From an uncultured Pelagibacteraceae bacterium (GTDB lineage Bacteria; Pseudomonadota; Alphaproteobacteria; Pelagibacterales; Pelagibacteraceae): 64,000 nt of DNA. Of this stretch, positions 18,973-28,829 are shown in pieces; positions within the stretch are counted from its first letter, which is position 1; each line of letters begins with the position of its first letter. The notes under the pieces are model-generated. The model did no database searches, had not been told where the DNA came from, and was given only the letters and a program-made list of their open reading frames with translations. The stretch is from the NCBI GenBank assembly GCA_902582345.1, contig CACHRU010000002.1:1-64000 (forward strand). Direction: 5' to 3'. The position numbers and the translations under genes were made by a program.

Positions 18973-19847
18973 TAGTATCTTCTTCTATAAATAAACTCTA
19001 TTGTATTTTTTAAATCTTCAGCCTTTTTTCCATGTTTAAGTAATTTTCTCAATATTTTTTTTTTCAAATTTTCTGTGTATTTTTGGGTTTTTTTTATTCC
19101 AAATAAACTTAATAATGTACTTTTACCTTTTTTTTTATCCTTTTTATTTTGTTTGCCCAAAAGTTTGTTTGAACTGTAAATGTCTAAAAAATCATCTATC
19201 AATTGAAATAACAAACCAATATCTTCTCCCAACATTCCTAATTCTTTTTTTTCCTTCTTACTTCTATTTGCAATTATTGCAGCTGATAAACAGCAAAAAT
19301 TAAATAATTTTCCAGTTTTTTTTCTTTGCATATCAATTATTTGTTTGTATGTTTTTTTTTTATTTTCAAAACTCAGGTCAAGTTCTTGCCCCCCTGCTAT
19401 TCCAGTATGACCAGAAAAGGATGAAAGTGATTTGATTAATTCAACCTTATATTTTTTCAAAATTGAATAATTATTATCTGCTATCATTTCAAACGCTAGA
19501 GTCAAAAGTGAATTTCCTGCCAAAATTGCAGTTGCCTCTCCAAATTTAATATGTGTAGAACTTTTTCCTCTTCTAATATTATCATCATCCATACACGGCA
19601 AATCATCATGGATTAAAGAATAAGAGTGGATGGACTCTACTGCTCCACAAATATTAATTAATTTTTTTTCGCTTAGATCAAATAATTTACCAGTATTCAA
19701 TATTATTGAAGATCTAACTTTTTTTCCACCAGACAAAACCCCATACTTCATTGCTCGTAGGAGAGGTGTTTTTTTTTGATTTTTTAAATATGTTTTTAAA
19801 AATTGATCCGTTTTTCTTGCATTTATGGATAGTCTTTTTTCTATCAT
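18972..19847 (-). CDS. ispA: Farnesyl diphosphate synthase family (short-chain prenyltransferase)
   Basis: The 291-residue protein has GGKKVRSSI, the first Asp-rich motif [15 protein letters not shown] with the two-residue insertion typical of bacterial (type II) FPP/GPP synthases, and the second motif LIDDFLD. It makes the C15 precursor for IspB and undecaprenyl synthesis. It is coupled on both sides: ATGA overlap with xseB, TAATG with dxs, the usual proteobacterial arrangement. Confidence 0.93.
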   Translation of the reverse strand: MIEKRLSINARKTDQFLKTYLKNQKKTPLLRAMKYGVLSGGKKVRSSIILNTGKLFDLSEKKLINICGAVESIHSYSLIHDDLPCMDDDNIRRGKSSTHIKFGEATAILAGNSLLTLAFEMIADNNYSILKKYKVELIKSLSSFSGHTGIAGGQELDLSFENKKKTYKQIIDMQRKKTGKLFNFCCLSAAIIANRSKKEKKELGMLGEDIGLLFQLIDDFLDIYSSNKLLGKQNKKDKKKGKSTLLSLFGIKKTQKYTENLKKKILRKLLKHGKKAEDLKNTIEFIYRRRY

Positions 19848-20074
19848 TTAGTTTTCTTTTTAGACATTTTAGATATCAGCTTTGTTTTTTTTTTAAAAAG
19901 TTCGTATACATGTTTGTTGAGATGGATTAATCTTTGATAGTCAGAGCTAAAATGATCAAGATTATCCTTACTTTTTTCAAGTTTATTTAAAATTTCATTT
20001 ATTTCAGCCTTTGCCTCTTTTAAAGATTTACTTTTTATTTCACCTAGAATATTTTTGCCTTTCATCGAATACAT
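19844..20074 (-). CDS. xseB: Exodeoxyribonuclease VII small subunit
   Basis: The 76-residue helical protein contains EINEILNKLEKSKDNLDHFSSDY, matching the XseB pattern of a Leu-rich helix, a short turn and a second helix. The position directly before ispA-dxs is the classic xseB location. XseB binds XseA to form ExoVII, which degrades single-stranded DNA. The first residues (MYSMKGKN) are unusual; an internal ATG three codons later is an alternative start. Sequence identity is weak, so the call rests partly on context. Confidence 0.72.
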   Translation of the reverse strand: MYSMKGKNILGEIKSKSLKEAKAEINEILNKLEKSKDNLDHFSSDYQRLIHLNKHVYELFKKKTKLISKMSKKKTK

Positions 20075-20086
20075 AATAATAACATT

Positions 20087-21046
20087 ATGAAAAATATCTA
20101 TTCAAATATTATTAAATTTAGTAAAAAAAACCTATCTAAAGCATTGAAATATTTAAAAAGAAATAGAGTTATAGGATTGCCTACTGAAACAGTTTATGGA
20201 CTCGCTGGAAACGCTTATTCATCTCAAGCAATAAAAAAAATTTATAAACTTAAAGGTAGGCCAAGAATAAATCCTCTTATTGTTCACTACTATGATTTAA
20301 GCAGAATTCAAGAAGATGTCGTTATAAAAGATGATTTTCTAAAACTTTATAAAGCTTTTTGTCCAGGACCTTTGACCTTTATATTAAAAAGAAAGAAAAG
20401 TTCTAAAATTTATAAATTGGCATGTTCAAATTTACCAACCGTTGGTATTAGATTTCCAAAGCATAGAGTTGCAAAAAAAATATTAAAAAAATTAAATTTT
20501 CCACTAGCAATGCCAAGCGCGAACAAATCAAATGCAGTTAGTCCAGTAACATCATTTGATGTTGCAGAAGAGTTTAAGAAAAAAATCAAATTAATTATAA
20601 ATGGTGGGCGTTCAAAAATAGGTATAGAGTCTACTGTAATTAATTTAGTAAATAAGCCTACTATTCTTCGTCCTGGAGCAATAAGTAAAAAAGAAATTGG
20701 AAGAATTTTAAAAAAAAAGGTTTTTATAAACACAAATAGTAAAAAAATTAATTCTCCCGGAATGCTTAAAAAACATTATTCACCAAATATACCCATGATT
20801 TTAGATAAGAAAAGAGTAGGAAAAAATCACGCATTCATAACCTTTGGGAAAAAATATAAAAAGTCTAAGAATACTTTCAATTTGAGTGAAAATTCTGATT
20901 TAAAGATAGCTGCGAAAAATTTATATAAGACATTTAGATTAATTAAGAAAATGAAATACAAAAAAATATATGTAGCAAAAATTCCAAATATTGGAATAGG
21001 TGTAGCCATTAATGATAGACTAAAGCGAGCGGCTGGAAAAAGATGA
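20087..21046 (+). CDS. sua5: L-threonylcarbamoyladenylate synthase (Sua5/YwlC)
   Basis: Makes threonylcarbamoyl-AMP for the t6A37 modification of ANN-decoding tRNAs. The YrdC domain is clear: GLPTETVYGLAGNA (~residue 33), KGRPRINPLIVH, PGPLTFILKR, VGIRFPKH, PSANKSN and IESTVIN. At 319 residues it also has the C-terminal Sua5 extension, including a PGMLKKHYSP linker. It is divergent from xseB across 12 nt and overlaps the ABC ATPase gene by 4 nt. Confidence 0.92.
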   Translation: MKNIYSNIIKFSKKNLSKALKYLKRNRVIGLPTETVYGLAGNAYSSQAIKKIYKLKGRPRINPLIVHYYDLSRIQEDVVIKDDFLKLYKAFCPGPLTFILKRKKSSKIYKLACSNLPTVGIRFPKHRVAKKILKKLNFPLAMPSANKSNAVSPVTSFDVAEEFKKKIKLIINGGRSKIGIESTVINLVNKPTILRPGAISKKEIGRILKKKVFINTNSKKINSPGMLKKHYSPNIPMILDKKRVGKNHAFITFGKKYKKSKNTFNLSENSDLKIAAKNLYKTFRLIKKMKYKKIYVAKIPNIGIGVAINDRLKRAAGKR

Positions 21047-21777
21047 AAGTTGAAGTAAAAAATTTAAAAAAAAAATTTAAAAAAATAGAGGCTGTAAAAG
21101 ATATTTCTTTTCAAATAAATAAAAATCAGACTCTGGGTTTACTTGGGCCTAATGGTTGCGGAAAAACAACTTCTATAGGCATGATGCTAGGTTTAATAGA
21201 ACCATCTGGAGGGAGTATTTTAATTGATAACAAAAATATAAATAAGTCTGAAAAAAATTATTTATTAGAAAAGATTAATTTTGCATCTCCGTACGTTGAG
21301 TTACCGAAAAAACTAACAGTGAGACAGAATCTTGAAATTTACGGAAGACTTTATGGTCTAAAAAATTTATCAGAACGAATTGATGAAATTGGAGAAGAAT
21401 TAAATTTAATCACTTTCTTGGACAAAAAAACTGGTGAACTTTCGTCGGGTCAAAAAAACAGAGTTTCTCTCGCCAAATCATTAATTAATAAACCAAAACT
21501 TTTATTTTTGGATGAACCAACGGCAAGTTTAGATCCTGACATAGGAGACTTTGTGAGGAATTATATTGAAAGCTACAAAAGTAAAAATGATTTAACAATA
21601 TTACTTGCTTCTCACAATATGTCAGAAGTCGAGAGATTATGTGACAAAGTCATAATGATGAAAGAAGGAAAAATAGTAGATAGAGGGACCTGCAAAGAAT
21701 TAATTGACAAACACGGTAGAAATAACCTTGAGGATACATTTTTAAAAATTGCAAGGAGTAAAAATGAAATGGCATAA
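21043..21777 (+). CDS. ABC transporter ATP-binding protein (ABC-2 exporter type)
   Basis: The 244-residue ATPase has Walker A GPNGCGKTTS (~residue 35), ABC signature LSSGQKNRVSLAKS, Walker B LLFLDEPTASLDP and the H-loop SHNMSEVE. The C-terminal region is short, as in drug and polysaccharide ABC-2 exporters. Its start overlaps sua5 (ATGA) and its end overlaps the permease by 14 nt. Substrate unknown. Confidence 0.92.
   Translation: MKVEVKNLKKKFKKIEAVKDISFQINKNQTLGLLGPNGCGKTTSIGMMLGLIEPSGGSILIDNKNINKSEKNYLLEKINFASPYVELPKKLTVRQNLEIYGRLYGLKNLSERIDEIGEELNLITFLDKKTGELSSGQKNRVSLAKSLINKPKLLFLDEPTASLDPDIGDFVRNYIESYKSKNDLTILLASHNMSEVERLCDKVIMMKEGKIVDRGTCKELIDKHGRNNLEDTFLKIARSKNEMA
21752..21757 (+). 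promoter_or_regulatory. Strong Shine-Dalgarno that fixes the permease start
   Basis: AAGGAG lies inside the end of the ATPase gene, 6 nt before the ATG at 21764. Clear Shine-Dalgarno sites are rare in this window, so it supports the ATG over the upstream TTG at 21749. Confidence 0.6.
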
Positions 21778-22555
21778 GATTTATGGTTTGAGCCTAAGAC
21801 ATTTTTATTTGATTAAAAGTTCATTTCCTAGATTGATTGACTTAATATATTGGCCTACAATTCAAATTTTCTTATGGGGATTTATCTCTAAGTTTTTTAC
21901 TGAAAGTTCAACTTACTATAGTAACACTGTTGGGATAATATTAACTGCTGCTATACTCTATGATTTTTTATTTAGAACAAGCATAAGTTATAATATGATG
22001 TTTTTGGAGGAAATTTGGAGTAGGAATTTTACTAATCTATTTATAGCTCCATTAAAAATTAGTGAAATTATTACAGCACTCACTTTAACAGCCATTATTA
22101 GAACTTTAATAGGTTTAGTACCTGCTGCCTTAATTGCGATACCACTGTTTGGTGTTTCAGTTTTTAAATTAGGAATTCCTCTGATATTTTTATTATTAAG
22201 TTTATATGTATTTGGTGTTACGTTGGGTTTGTTGGTTACAGCCGGTCTAATTAGATTTGGTCCATCTTTTGAAAATGTAGCATGGGCAAGCCTTTTCTTT
22301 TTAGCTCCTTTAGGATGCATTTACTATCCAATTGAGATTTTACCAGATTGGCTCCAAACAATTTCAAAAATTTTACCCTTAGTTCACATTTTTGAGGAAA
22401 TGAGAAATATACTTATTAATGACATAATTAATTATTATTCAATTTTTAAAGGTGTTATAATTTCTCTTTTTTATTTTTCTTTTGGTGTTGTTATTTTTTA
22501 TATTTCATATTCTGGCGCCAGAAAAAGGGGAACGTTAATAAATATGGGTGAGTAA
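21764..22555 (+). CDS. ABC-2 type transporter permease
   Basis: A 263-residue membrane protein with six hydrophobic segments, starting near 'LIDLIYWPTIQIFLWGF', the standard ABC-2 N-terminal pattern. It also has the conserved 'APLGCIYYPIEILP' stretch before the last segments. It pairs with the preceding ATPase as an exporter, possibly for a lipid or glycan because a glycosyltransferase follows. An upstream TTG start (21749) is possible but the Shine-Dalgarno favours this ATG. Confidence 0.88.
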   Translation: MKWHKIYGLSLRHFYLIKSSFPRLIDLIYWPTIQIFLWGFISKFFTESSTYYSNTVGIILTAAILYDFLFRTSISYNMMFLEEIWSRNFTNLFIAPLKISEIITALTLTAIIRTLIGLVPAALIAIPLFGVSVFKLGIPLIFLLLSLYVFGVTLGLLVTAGLIRFGPSFENVAWASLFFLAPLGCIYYPIEILPDWLQTISKILPLVHIFEEMRNILINDIINYYSIFKGVIISLFYFSFGVVIFYISYSGARKRGTLINMGE

Positions 22556-22556
22556 A

Positions 22557-23372
22557 ATGAAGTTAATTGACTGTTTCATGTATTTTGATGAAGATTTAAT
22601 TTTAGACATAAGATTGAATATATTGTCTGAAGTTGTTGAAAAATTTATAGTCGCGGAGGCTACTAGAGATCACGCAGGAAATAAAAAAAAATTAAATTTT
22701 AATTATAACAACTTTAAAAAATTTAAAGATAAAATCACATATATAATAGTTGACGATATACCCGTAAATACTCCTCCATTAAAAAAAAACTGGGGACCTA
22801 ATCATGTTAGAGACCAACACCAAAGAAATTCATTGTTAAAAGGTTTTTTTCGATATAACGATGATGATCTGATTATGATTTCAGATATCGACGAAATTCC
22901 TAATCCAAAAAAAATCTCCGAGTTTAATGTCAAAAATAAATATGCTTGTTTTTTACAAAAAAATTTTCAATCAAAATTAAATTTACAAAATTTTACTGAT
23001 AAATATTGGATGGGAACTAAAATTTGCCAAAAAAAATTTTTAAAATCACCCCAATGGTTAAGAAATATAAAAACCAAAAAAAGGCCATTTTGGAAATTTT
23101 ATAGACCTAGACCACCTCAATTAATATATGATGGTGGATGGCATTTTAGTTTCTTAAAAAAACCGAAAGAGATATCTCAAAAAATAAAAGTTTTTGCCCA
23201 TCAAGAATTTAAGAAAAATATTTTTTTTGATGAAAAAAAAATAGCAGAAAGAATAAAAAATCAAAAAGATTTATTTGATAGAAACATTAAATATGAAAAA
23301 GTTGAAATAAATGAAGAATTTCCAAAATATATATTAGAAAATAAATTAAAGTTCAATGAATGGATTATTTGA
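22557..23372 (+). CDS. Glycosyltransferase family 17-like protein
   Basis: The 271-residue protein begins MKLIDCFMYFDEDLILDIRL, continues FIVAEATRDHAG-x-KK, and has the acidic ISDIDEIPNP motif (~residue 118). These match GT17, named for eukaryotic beta-1,4-N-acetylglucosaminyltransferase III but common in marine bacteria and viruses. The DID motif probably binds the metal-nucleotide-sugar. I take the ATG at 22557, 1 nt after the permease stop, over the GTG at 22548. Acceptor unknown; a link to the adjacent exporter is inferred. Confidence 0.85.
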   Translation: MKLIDCFMYFDEDLILDIRLNILSEVVEKFIVAEATRDHAGNKKKLNFNYNNFKKFKDKITYIIVDDIPVNTPPLKKNWGPNHVRDQHQRNSLLKGFFRYNDDDLIMISDIDEIPNPKKISEFNVKNKYACFLQKNFQSKLNLQNFTDKYWMGTKICQKKFLKSPQWLRNIKTKKRPFWKFYRPRPPQLIYDGGWHFSFLKKPKEISQKIKVFAHQEFKKNIFFDEKKIAERIKNQKDLFDRNIKYEKVEINEEFPKYILENKLKFNEWII

Positions 23373-23373
23373 T

Positions 23374-23450
23374 TGGTGCGCCCGGAAGGATTTGAACCCT
23401 CAACCTTCTGATCCGAAGTCAGACGCTCTATCCAGTTGAGCTACGAACGC
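23374..23450 (-). tRNA. tRNA-Arg (anticodon TCG)
   Basis: Acceptor GCGTTCG/CGGGCGC pairs with two G-T wobbles. The anticodon stem TCTGA/TCAGA encloses CTTCGGA, giving TCG, able to read CGA and CGG and perhaps all CGN by wobble. D- and T-arms are standard, and 3' CCA is encoded. The 3' end is 1 nt from the stop of the convergent GT17 gene. Confidence 0.95.
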
Positions 23451-23473
23451 AGATAACTATAATTTAAATATAA

Positions 23474-24463
23474 ATGAGGAATAAAACAATTAAATTTTTT
23501 ACTGATATAGAAGATCAAGGAAAAAGGTTAGATATTATACTATCTGAAAAAATACCAGATTATTCAAGATCTTTTCTGAAAAAGATTATTGAAAATCAAA
23601 ATGTAAAGGTTGATAATAAAGTTATTTCCTCACCATCAAAAATTATAAAGGCAGAAAATAAAATTGAAATATCTTTCAAAATTGAAAGTCAAGAAACAGT
23701 CAAACCAAAAAAAATAAAACTTAAAATTATTTATGAAGATTTCGATGTTCTTATAATAAATAAACCGAGTGGAATGGTGGTTCATCCTGGAGCTGGAAAT
23801 TACACAGATACTTTAGTCAATGCTTTAATTTATAAATACAAAAAAAATTTATCAAATATTAATGGACCTGTTAGACCAGGTATAGTTCATAGGATCGATA
23901 AAGAAACTAGCGGTCTTCTCGTGATAGCTAAAAATAATTTTTCACATAGTTTTTTAAGCAAACAATTTAGTGATCACACAATTAAAAGAACTTATGTAGC
24001 CCTTGTATGGGGAGTTTTAAGACCTCTTAATGGTAAAATTAAGACTTTTATTCAAAGAAATAAAAAAAATAGAAAATTGATGTCAACGAGTGAAAAATCT
24101 GGAAAGTTAGCTATCACAAATTATAAAACTTTAAAGATTTTTAATTTAAAAAATATTCCAAAAATAAGTATGATCAAATTTAATCTTGAAACTGGTAGAA
24201 CACATCAAATTAGAGTTCATATGCAACACAAAAAAACAAATATTATTGGTGACAATTACTATGGAAAAAAAATTAAAAAATTTAGAAATGTAGGAAAAAA
24301 ATTTGAAAATTTAATTCAAGAATTAAATGGACAAGCTTTACATGCAATTGATCTGAGTTTTATTCATCCTTCAAATAAGAAGTTGATGAGTTTTAAATCT
24401 GATCTACCTAATGATATTCAAAAATTATTGAGTTTTCTTGAAAAACAGAAGGTTGAAAATTAG
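23474..24463 (+). CDS. rluD: Ribosomal large subunit pseudouridine synthase (RluD/RluA family)
   Basis: The 329-residue protein has an N-terminal S4 RNA-binding domain (RLDIILSEKIPDYSRS...), the strand LIINKPSGMVVHPG, the catalytic block HRIDKETSGLLVIAKN (Asp nucleophile) and GRTHQIRVHM. RluD makes the helix 69 pseudouridines in 23S rRNA. S4 plus this length fits RluD best; RluC is the alternative. Confidence 0.92.
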   Translation: MRNKTIKFFTDIEDQGKRLDIILSEKIPDYSRSFLKKIIENQNVKVDNKVISSPSKIIKAENKIEISFKIESQETVKPKKIKLKIIYEDFDVLIINKPSGMVVHPGAGNYTDTLVNALIYKYKKNLSNINGPVRPGIVHRIDKETSGLLVIAKNNFSHSFLSKQFSDHTIKRTYVALVWGVLRPLNGKIKTFIQRNKKNRKLMSTSEKSGKLAITNYKTLKIFNLKNIPKISMIKFNLETGRTHQIRVHMQHKKTNIIGDNYYGKKIKKFRNVGKKFENLIQELNGQALHAIDLSFIHPSNKKLMSFKSDLPNDIQKLLSFLEKQKVEN

Positions 24464-24487
24464 AAGCGTAAGATATAAATATCACTT

Positions 24488-25384
24488 ATGAAAAGTATGA
24501 ATGATGTTAGCAATTTGCCGACGCCAACAACTGGTGGTCTTTCAATTTATCTTTCTCAAATAAAAAAATTTCCAATGTTGGATGCAGAAGAAGAATATAT
24601 GCTTGCAAAAAATTGGAGGGAAAGAGGTAATATTAAGTCAGCACATAAATTAGTAACGAGCCATTTAAGATTGGTTGCAAAAATTGCAATGGGGTATAGA
24701 GGCTATGGATTACCAGTAAATGAATTAATTGCAGAGGGTAATATTGGTCTTATGCAGGCTGTAAAAAAATTTGATCCTGATAAGGGATTTAGGCTTGCTA
24801 CATACGCAATGTGGTGGATTAAGGCAGCAATACAAGAATATGTTCTTAAATCTTGGAGCCTTGTAAAAATGGGTACGACAACTGCTCAAAAGAAACTGTT
24901 CTTTAACCTGAAGAAAATCAAAAGTAAAATTGCTCCTGGACAAGAAGGTGATCTAAGAGATGAGCATGTTAAAGAAATTTCAAAAAGATTAGATGTAAGT
25001 TCAGACGAAGTTATCAATATGAATAGAAGATTGATGGGGCAAGAAAAATCACTAAATGATCCAATTAAATCTGGTGAAAGTGAAGAATGGCAAGACTGGT
25101 TGGTTGATGATCGTTTAGATCAAGAACTTTTAATTTCGCAAAAGCAAGAGCTTGAAGATAAAAAAAATCTTTTGCAGGATACAATTAAAATGTTAAACCC
25201 AAGAGAAAAAGAAATAATTGAGGCTAGAAGATTAAGTGAAAACCCCAAAACATTAGAAGATTTAAGTAAGAAATATAAAATAAGTAGAGAAAGAATAAGA
25301 CAAATAGAAACTAAAGCTTTTGAAAAACTTCAAAAATCGATGATTAATGCTAGAAAGTCAAAAAATCTACTTACTACAAATTAA
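24488..25384 (+). CDS. rpoH: RNA polymerase sigma-32 factor
   Basis: The 298-residue sigma factor has region 2 (HLRLVAKIAMGYRGYG, EGNIGLMQAVKKFDP, RLATYAMWWIKAAIQEYVL), the RpoH-specific box TAQKKLFFNLKK, and a region 4 helix-turn-helix (ISRERIRQIETKAFEKL). It directs heat-shock transcription. The ftsH gene in this window carries a matching candidate promoter. It is 24 nt downstream of rluD and converges on purA with a 2-nt gap. Confidence 0.96.
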   Translation: MKSMNDVSNLPTPTTGGLSIYLSQIKKFPMLDAEEEYMLAKNWRERGNIKSAHKLVTSHLRLVAKIAMGYRGYGLPVNELIAEGNIGLMQAVKKFDPDKGFRLATYAMWWIKAAIQEYVLKSWSLVKMGTTTAQKKLFFNLKKIKSKIAPGQEGDLRDEHVKEISKRLDVSSDEVINMNRRLMGQEKSLNDPIKSGESEEWQDWLVDDRLDQELLISQKQELEDKKNLLQDTIKMLNPREKEIIEARRLSENPKTLEDLSKKYKISRERIRQIETKAFEKLQKSMINARKSKNLLTTN

Positions 25385-25386
25385 TA

Positions 25387-26676
25387 TTATTCGAACGGAT
25401 TCTCAATAAGTATTGTATCTTTTCTCTCAGGACTTGTTGAGATGCTTGATATTTTTGTTTCAATAAATTTTTCAAGTTCTCTTATATAAATTTTTGCGTT
25501 TTCAGGTAATTTGTCAAATTCTCTAATTCCACTCGTCTTCGAATTCCATCCTTTAAAGGATCTATAAATTGGTTTTACTTCCTTTTGATCCTCAACAGAA
25601 GCTGGCAAGTAATCGATTTTTTCTCCTTTAAGATCGTAAGCAATACAGATTTTTATTTCATCGAGTTCATCTAAAACATCAAGTTTAGTTAACGCTATTC
25701 CGTTAATTCCAGATATTTTTATAGTCTGTCTAACCAAAACACCATCGAACCAGCCACACCTTCTTTTTCTACTAGTTACGGTACCAAACTCTTTACCTCT
25801 TTTTCCCAACAGTTCGCCAATATTATCTTTTAATTCAGTAGGGAATGGACCTTCGCCTACTCGAGTAGTGTAAGCTTTTGTGATACCTAGAACATAATCT
25901 ATCGTATCAACTCCACATCCTGTTCCAGTTGCTGCAGTGGATGCAACTGTGTTTGATGAAGTAACAAATGGATATGTTCCATGATCTACATCGAGTAAAA
26001 TTCCTTGTGCACCTTCAAACAATATTTTTTTTTCTTCAGATTTAAATTCACTTAGTTTTTTCCAAACAGGTTTAGAATATTTTAATATTTGGGGTGCTAT
26101 TTCTAAAAGATCTTTTTTAAGTTTATCTTTTAAAAAAGTTTTTTTTCCTAATCCTTTTCTAATTGCATTATGATGAATTAGGACTGTCTCAAGCCTTCGA
26201 TCTAGATTTTTTTCAGAAATAAGATCCATCACTCTTATTGATCTTCTCCCAATTTTGTCCTCATAGGCAGGACCAATACCTCTCCTTGTTGTTCCAATTT
26301 TAGATTTTCCAGCAGCGTCCTCTCTAATCTCGTCCATTTCTTTGTGAAAAGGCAATATTAAGTTTGCTGACTCAGAAATAATTAAATTTTTCTCATCGAC
26401 AGTAATGCCCTTAGATTTTATTTCTTTAATTTCATCTAATAAAGCCCATGGATCAATCACAACACCGTTTCCAATTATAGAAATTTTATTTTTTCTGACA
26501 ATGCCTGATGGTAATAATCTCAATTTGTATGTTACATTATCAATAACAAGGGTATGTCCAGCATTATGTCCTCCCTGAAATCTTGCTACAACGTCAGCTT
26601 CACTAGATAACCAATCAACGATTTTCCCTTTACCTTCATCTCCCCATTGTGAACCTACAACTACTACATTTTTCAT
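25387..26676 (-). CDS. purA: Adenylosuccinate synthetase
   Basis: GTP-dependent ligation of IMP and aspartate, the first committed step to AMP. The 429-residue protein starts [19 protein letters not shown] (P-loop-like GDEGKGK with catalytic Asp). It has [22 protein letters not shown], the loop [21 protein letters not shown] and TTGR-like [11 protein letters not shown]. Its ATG overlaps the thiD stop by one base. Confidence 0.97.
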   Translation of the reverse strand: MKNVVVVGSQWGDEGKGKIVDWLSSEADVVARFQGGHNAGHTLVIDNVTYKLRLLPSGIVRKNKISIIGNGVVIDPWALLDEIKEIKSKGITVDEKNLIISESANLILPFHKEMDEIREDAAGKSKIGTTRRGIGPAYEDKIGRRSIRVMDLISEKNLDRRLETVLIHHNAIRKGLGKKTFLKDKLKKDLLEIAPQILKYSKPVWKKLSEFKSEEKKILFEGAQGILLDVDHGTYPFVTSSNTVASTAATGTGCGVDTIDYVLGITKAYTTRVGEGPFPTELKDNIGELLGKRGKEFGTVTSRKRRCGWFDGVLVRQTIKISGINGIALTKLDVLDELDEIKICIAYDLKGEKIDYLPASVEDQKEVKPIYRSFKGWNSKTSGIREFDKLPENAKIYIRELEKFIETKISSISTSPERKDTILIENPFE

Positions 26677-27488
26677 TATTTAAATTTCCTATCTATTATG
26701 ATTGAATTTAAGTGATTTACTGGTCCATGGCCTTTTCCATAATTTAGATTAGATCTTATAGATTGATTAACATATTTAATTCCAAGCTCACAGGCTTTAT
26801 TTATTTTTTTTCCACATCCTAAAAATGTTGTTATAGCACTTGATAAAGTGCAACCAGTCCCATGAGTATTTTTAGTTTTAATTTTTTTATTTTTGAAAAT
26901 TTTTAATCCTTTTTTATTAAGCAAAACATCTGTCATTATATTTGAGTTTCTATGACCACCTTTAATTAAAATGTTTTTTACACCAAATTTAAGTAATATA
27001 TTAGCTGAACTTATCATATCTTCTAAACTTTTTATTTTCATATTTGTCAATACTTCAGCCTCGGGTATATTTGGTGTAATAAGCTCAACTTTTTTAATTA
27101 GTTTGTCCTTAAGAGTTTTTATTGCTTTATCACTTATTAATCGTGAGCCACCTTTAGCGATCATTACAGGATCTAAAATTATTTTTTTAGTTTTTATTTG
27201 TTTAAGCGACCTTAAAACTGATGTGATTACTTCTGAAGAATGAAGCATTCCAATTTTAATTGCGTCAGGCTTGATATCTCGAGAAGTAAATAAAATTTGT
27301 TTTTTCACTTCTTTGTGATTTATGGGGGCAATAGAATAAACTCCCTTTGTATTTTGTGCGGTAACAGCTGTTACTGCAGTCATAGCATAGCCACCTAAGG
27401 CTGTGACAGTTTTAATATCTGCTTGGATCCCAGCTCCACCGGATGAGTCCGATCCTGCTATTATTAAAATTTTTGATTTAGGTTTCAA
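26676..27488 (-). CDS. thiD: Hydroxymethylpyrimidine (phosphate) kinase
   Basis: Phosphorylates HMP and HMP-P to the pyrophosphate used by ThiE. Ribokinase fold: [17 protein letters not shown] at the start, [11 protein letters not shown], the anion-hole motif [13 protein letters not shown] with catalytic Asp-equivalent region, and GHGPVNH at the end. In cultured SAR11, thiC is absent and HMP is imported; thiD and thiE here fit such a salvage route. It lies 1 nt downstream of glmM. Confidence 0.95.
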   Translation of the reverse strand: MKPKSKILIIAGSDSSGGAGIQADIKTVTALGGYAMTAVTAVTAQNTKGVYSIAPINHKEVKKQILFTSRDIKPDAIKIGMLHSSEVITSVLRSLKQIKTKKIILDPVMIAKGGSRLISDKAIKTLKDKLIKKVELITPNIPEAEVLTNMKIKSLEDMISSANILLKFGVKNILIKGGHRNSNIMTDVLLNKKGLKIFKNKKIKTKNTHGTGCTLSSAITTFLGCGKKINKACELGIKYVNQSIRSNLNYGKGHGPVNHLNSIIIDRKFK

Positions 27489-27489
27489 T

Positions 27490-28821
27490 TTAATTTATTG
27501 ATTTTTTGATCATATTAACACATTTTGAAATTAATTTTTTATTATATGACTCTGCCATTATCCTAATTTTTGGTTCGGTTCCAGATTTTCTTACTAAAAT
27601 TCTACCTTCCGATCCCATTAGTGCGTTAGCCTTCATTATTGCTCTTTTGCATTTTAATTTATTTATTATGCTTTTATCTTTTACTGAAATATTTTCTAAA
27701 ATTTGAGGTAAAGGTTTAAAGACATTTAGTAATTCACTGGCTTTTTTGCCCTTTCTTAAAGAAAATAAAACTTCTAATGCTACTAATAAACCATCACCTG
27801 TTGTAGCAAATTTTCCTAAAATAATATGTCCAGATTGTTCTCCCCCTAAGTTAAAATTGAATTTTTTCATTTTTTCCTTCACATATCTATCACCAACTTT
27901 TGATCTAAAAAATTTAATTTTTTCTCTCTTCAAAAAATTTTCTAAACCATAGTTAGACATTAAAGTGCCAATAACGCCTCCTTTAAGAATTTTTTTCATT
28001 TTCCATCTTCTGGCTAACATTGCAATAATTTGATCTCCATCAATAATTTTTCCTTTTTCGTCACACATAATAATTCTGTCAGCATCACCATCGAAAGAAA
28101 TACCTACATTTGCTCTGTGTTTTTTTACTGTTTTTCTAAGTTTTGATGGGTAAGTTGATCCACATTTCTCATTTATATTAAAACCATCAGGGTTTACGCC
28201 GATAGAAATAACTTTTGCTCCTAATTCTCTTATTAATTTTGGGGCAGCCTTATAACAAGCACCGTTAGCACAATCTAATACTATTTTTATACCTTTTAAA
28301 TTAAAATTTTTAGGAAAATTACTTTTTAATATCTTGATATACTTATCATTTCCGTTTTCTAAACGCTTCACTCTACCTAACAATTTTGGATTTGTGAGCT
28401 GTTTAGTAATTTTTGCATCTATCAATTTTTCAATTCTTTTCTCAATTTTGTCAGAAAGTTTCATGCCGTCTGGTCCAAATAATTTTAAACCGTTATCATG
28501 ATATGGATTATGAGAAGCTGTAATCATGATACCCATATTTGCTTTCATAAACTTAGTAAGCATTGCCAATCCATTAGTTGGTAAAGGGCCCAAAGTAAAA
28601 ACGTGCATCCCTCCTGAAACTAAACCTGAAACTAAAGCTGGCTCAAGTGTGTATCCAGAAAGTCTTGTATCCTTAGCTATTATTGCAATTTGTTTTGTTT
28701 TTTTTTGATTCTTAAAATAAGTGCCAGATGCTAATCCAAATTTAAAAAACTTTTCTCCTGTGATGTTTCCTTCATTTACCCTACCTCTTATTCCATCTGT
28801 ACCGAAATACTTGTTTTTCAT
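27490..28821 (-). CDS. glmM: Phosphoglucosamine mutase
   Basis: Interconverts glucosamine 6- and 1-phosphate for UDP-GlcNAc. The 443-residue protein starts YFGTDGIRGRVNEG. It has the phosphoserine loop MITASHNPYHDNGLK (Ser103), the metal loop FDGDADR, the sugar loop GGEQSGH and the phosphate loop RKSGTEPKIR, in family order. UDP-GlcNAc feeds peptidoglycan and the PseB-like dehydratase of the right-hand island. Confidence 0.97.
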   Translation of the reverse strand: MKNKYFGTDGIRGRVNEGNITGEKFFKFGLASGTYFKNQKKTKQIAIIAKDTRLSGYTLEPALVSGLVSGGMHVFTLGPLPTNGLAMLTKFMKANMGIMITASHNPYHDNGLKLFGPDGMKLSDKIEKRIEKLIDAKITKQLTNPKLLGRVKRLENGNDKYIKILKSNFPKNFNLKGIKIVLDCANGACYKAAPKLIRELGAKVISIGVNPDGFNINEKCGSTYPSKLRKTVKKHRANVGISFDGDADRIIMCDEKGKIIDGDQIIAMLARRWKMKKILKGGVIGTLMSNYGLENFLKREKIKFFRSKVGDRYVKEKMKKFNFNLGGEQSGHIILGKFATTGDGLLVALEVLFSLRKGKKASELLNVFKPLPQILENISVKDKSIINKLKCKRAIMKANALMGSEGRILVRKSGTEPKIRIMAESYNKKLISKCVNMIKKSIN

Positions 28822-28829
28822 TAAATCAC

